Made by a program: the position numbers and the translations under genes. A stretch of DNA of 64,000 nucleotides from Agrobacterium genomosp. 13 str. CFBP 6927 (GTDB lineage: Bacteria; Pseudomonadota; Alphaproteobacteria; Rhizobiales; Rhizobiaceae). The stretch is from NCBI GenBank assembly GCA_900012615.1, contig LT009756.1, forward strand, positions 734,243 through 798,242. The letters run 5' to 3'. Each line of letters begins with the position of its first letter. The stretch's first letter is position 1. The notes below the pieces were generated by a model. That model worked only from the letters and a program-made list of their open reading frames with translations, was not told the DNA's origin and did no database searches. Positions 62,783 to 64,000 of the stretch are shown here, in pieces.

Positions 62783-63166
62783 ATGAATATTCACGCCAAG
62801 ACCGCCAGTGATCCTGCATCGCAGGGCAGGGTCGTTACCAAGGCCGTCATCGCCGCTGCCGAGCGGCTGGGCCTGAACGCTGCCCGCACGGCGGATATTC
62901 TCGGTGTTTCCGCGCCCACGGTGTCGCGCATGAAACGGCTCGATTTCCTGCTGGAGCCGGGCGCGAAGTCCTTCGAGCTTGCGGTGCTGCTGATCCGGGT
63001 GTTTCGTTCGCTGGACGCCATCGCCGGCGGCGATGAGGCGGTCGCGAAAAACTGGCTGCGCAATCACAATACGGCGCTTGATGCCGTGCCTGCCGACAGA
63101 CTCACCACCATTACCGGATTGATCGATGTCCTCTCCTATCTGGACGCCCGACGCGCTCCTGTCTGA
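62783..63166 (+). CDS. Xre/MbcA/ParS-type antitoxin (DUF2384)
   Basis: 127 aa. Helix-turn-helix-like region RLGLNAARTADILGVSAPTV, then the DUF2384 C-terminal half (FELAVLLIRVFRSLDAIAGG, DEAVAKNWLRNHNTALDAVP) that binds RES toxins. It precedes the RES gene with a 41-base overlap, as in known Xre-RES (MbcA-MbcT) pairs. Confidence 0.88.
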   Translation: MNIHAKTASDPASQGRVVTKAVIAAAERLGLNAARTADILGVSAPTVSRMKRLDFLLEPGAKSFELAVLLIRVFRSLDAIAGGDEAVAKNWLRNHNTALDAVPADRLTTITGLIDVLSYLDARRAPV

Positions 63167-63887
63167 AAAACGCGCCGCATCGGGAAAATACTGGCGGCTG
63201 GTGGAGGCGCAACATCAGGTTTCCACCATGAAGCTGGTGGACACGGTGGAGGAGCAGTCGCTGCTGGAAGATATTCTGGAGGCGAGCAAGAGGCCGTTTC
63301 CGCGGGAATGCGCCGGTTTCGACTATCTTCTCGCCACGCCCTTCCGTTATGGCGCCGCCTATCCGCACGGCTCGCGTTTCCGCCGGGCAGGGTTTACCGA
63401 AGGCGTTTATTACGCCGCCGCCAGGGTGGAAACGGCGCTGGCGGAAATGGCCTTCTACCGGCTGCTGTTTTACGCGGAATCCCCCGGCACGCCATTACCC
63501 GCCAATCCCGCCGACTATTCCGCCTTTGCCGCCCGTGTCGCGACTGATGCGGCGCTTGATCTGACGAAGCCGAAACTGAGCCGGGACGAGGCGCACTGGA
63601 GCGACCTGCAGAATTACGAGCCCTGCCAGGCGCTCGCCGAGCAGGCACGGCTGGCAAAGATCGAGGCCATTCTTTACCGCTCGGTACGCGATCCCGCAGG
63701 CGGCCTCAACATTGCCATCCTGTCGCCCAGAGCCTTTGCCGCAAAAGCGCCGGTGGAACGGATGAGCTGGCGTATTCACCTGTCTAAAACCGGGGTGCAG
63801 GCGCTCTGCGAATTTCCGATGCGCAGAACTGGTTTTTCGATTTCGGATTTTGCCGGTGATCCGCGTCTGGCGGGTTTGTTGGGTTGA
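63126..63887 (+). CDS. RES-domain NAD+-degrading toxin
   Basis: 253 aa. RES family: Arg24 (YWRLVEAQ), Glu at about 102-107 (ARVETALAEMAFYR) and Ser186 (ILYRSVRDP) match the conserved R-E-S triad. Known members phosphorolyse or otherwise consume NAD+ and stop growth until the Xre antitoxin neutralises them. The ATG at 63126 lies inside the antitoxin gene in another frame, so translation is coupled. It is longer than average by an N-terminal ~20 residues. Confidence 0.9.
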   Translation: MSSPIWTPDALLSEKRAASGKYWRLVEAQHQVSTMKLVDTVEEQSLLEDILEASKRPFPRECAGFDYLLATPFRYGAAYPHGSRFRRAGFTEGVYYAAARVETALAEMAFYRLLFYAESPGTPLPANPADYSAFAARVATDAALDLTKPKLSRDEAHWSDLQNYEPCQALAEQARLAKIEAILYRSVRDPAGGLNIAILSPRAFAAKAPVERMSWRIHLSKTGVQALCEFPMRRTGFSISDFAGDPRLAGLLG

Positions 63888-63922
63888 TTATCGTTTGTTA
63901 GGCAGGACATCGCCGCCTGTTT

Positions 63923-63943
63923 CTTCTCCCCGCAGGGGAGAAG
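63923..63943. repeat. Short hairpin sharing its core with the one at 19794
   Basis: CTTCTCCCC, GCA, GGGGAGAAG, then GGTGGCCCGAAGGGTCGGA, a sequence common in Rhizobiales intergenic palindromes. Nothing else is seen between 63888 and the window end. Confidence 0.65.
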
Positions 63944-64000
63944 GTGGCCCGAAGGGTCGGATGAGGGGGCAACGGCAGCGATGGACAGCACCCTCGCCCC

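Overview
The window reads as a segment of the main circular chromosome of an Agrobacterium/Rhizobium-group alphaproteobacterium, most likely the Agrobacterium tumefaciens species complex. The reasons are a CcrM-type GANTC methyltransferase with a C-terminal RAMA-like domain, a dciA-dsbA-smc block, betIBA, a 2-Cys OhrR/Ohr pair, high GC, and intergenic palindromic elements of the kind common in Rhizobiales. Species was inferred from proteins recognised by eye, not from any search. Layout: 1-8.6 kb holds a secreted protein (cut by the window edge), ccrM, a His-rich secreted protein, degP, a HAD hydrolase overlapping mutY, a membrane protein, dciA and dsbA. 8.6-12.1 kb is smc. 12.6-20.8 kb holds a VOC protein, ppdK (broken by a one-base frameshift), a lipoprotein, a cation/amino-acid symporter, a DUF1499 protein and an MBL hydrolase. 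21-27.2 kb is more patchy: tRNA-Gln, a small membrane protein, malate:quinone oxidoreductase, a lipoprotein, tRNA-Pro, then an AT-richer insert with a holin-lysozyme fusion, an unknown partner and a 25-aa membrane peptide. 27.2-35.5 kb is a sulfur-assimilation block: cysN-cysD-cysH, a divergent Rrf2 regulator, and the sulfate ABC transporter sbp-cysT-cysW-cysA. 35.6-40.2 kb holds a 24-aa peptide gene with a near-perfect Shine-Dalgarno, a quinone oxidoreductase, an EAL-CBS-GGDEF protein, an orphan ParD-like antitoxin and an HdeD protein. 40.4-44.4 kb is betI-betB-betA (choline to glycine betaine). 44.4-56.7 kb holds a ParE-type toxin-antitoxin pair, a ClC transporter, a DUF3750 protein, an asparaginase, two GSTs, a MarR/MFS efflux pair, a second toxin-antitoxin pair, a ligase-associated exonuclease with an ATP-dependent DNA ligase, and a Tat-exported alpha/beta hydrolase. 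56.9-64 kb holds a ZntA-like zinc/cadmium ATPase with a duplicated metal-binding domain and a MerR-type promoter, two L,D-transpeptidases, ohrR/ohr, and a Xre/RES toxin-antitoxin module. How parts work together: the cys block imports sulfate and activates and reduces it to sulfite; betIBA makes an osmoprotectant; OhrR, MarR and the MerR-type site point to local control of peroxide, drug and metal responses. At least five copies of a ~115-bp composite palindrome and several other hairpins sit between genes. I see no insertion sequence, integrase, CRISPR array or rRNA operon. Candidates for something undescribed are the 24-aa peptide gene at 35892-35966 and the holin-lysozyme operon downstream of tRNA-Pro.
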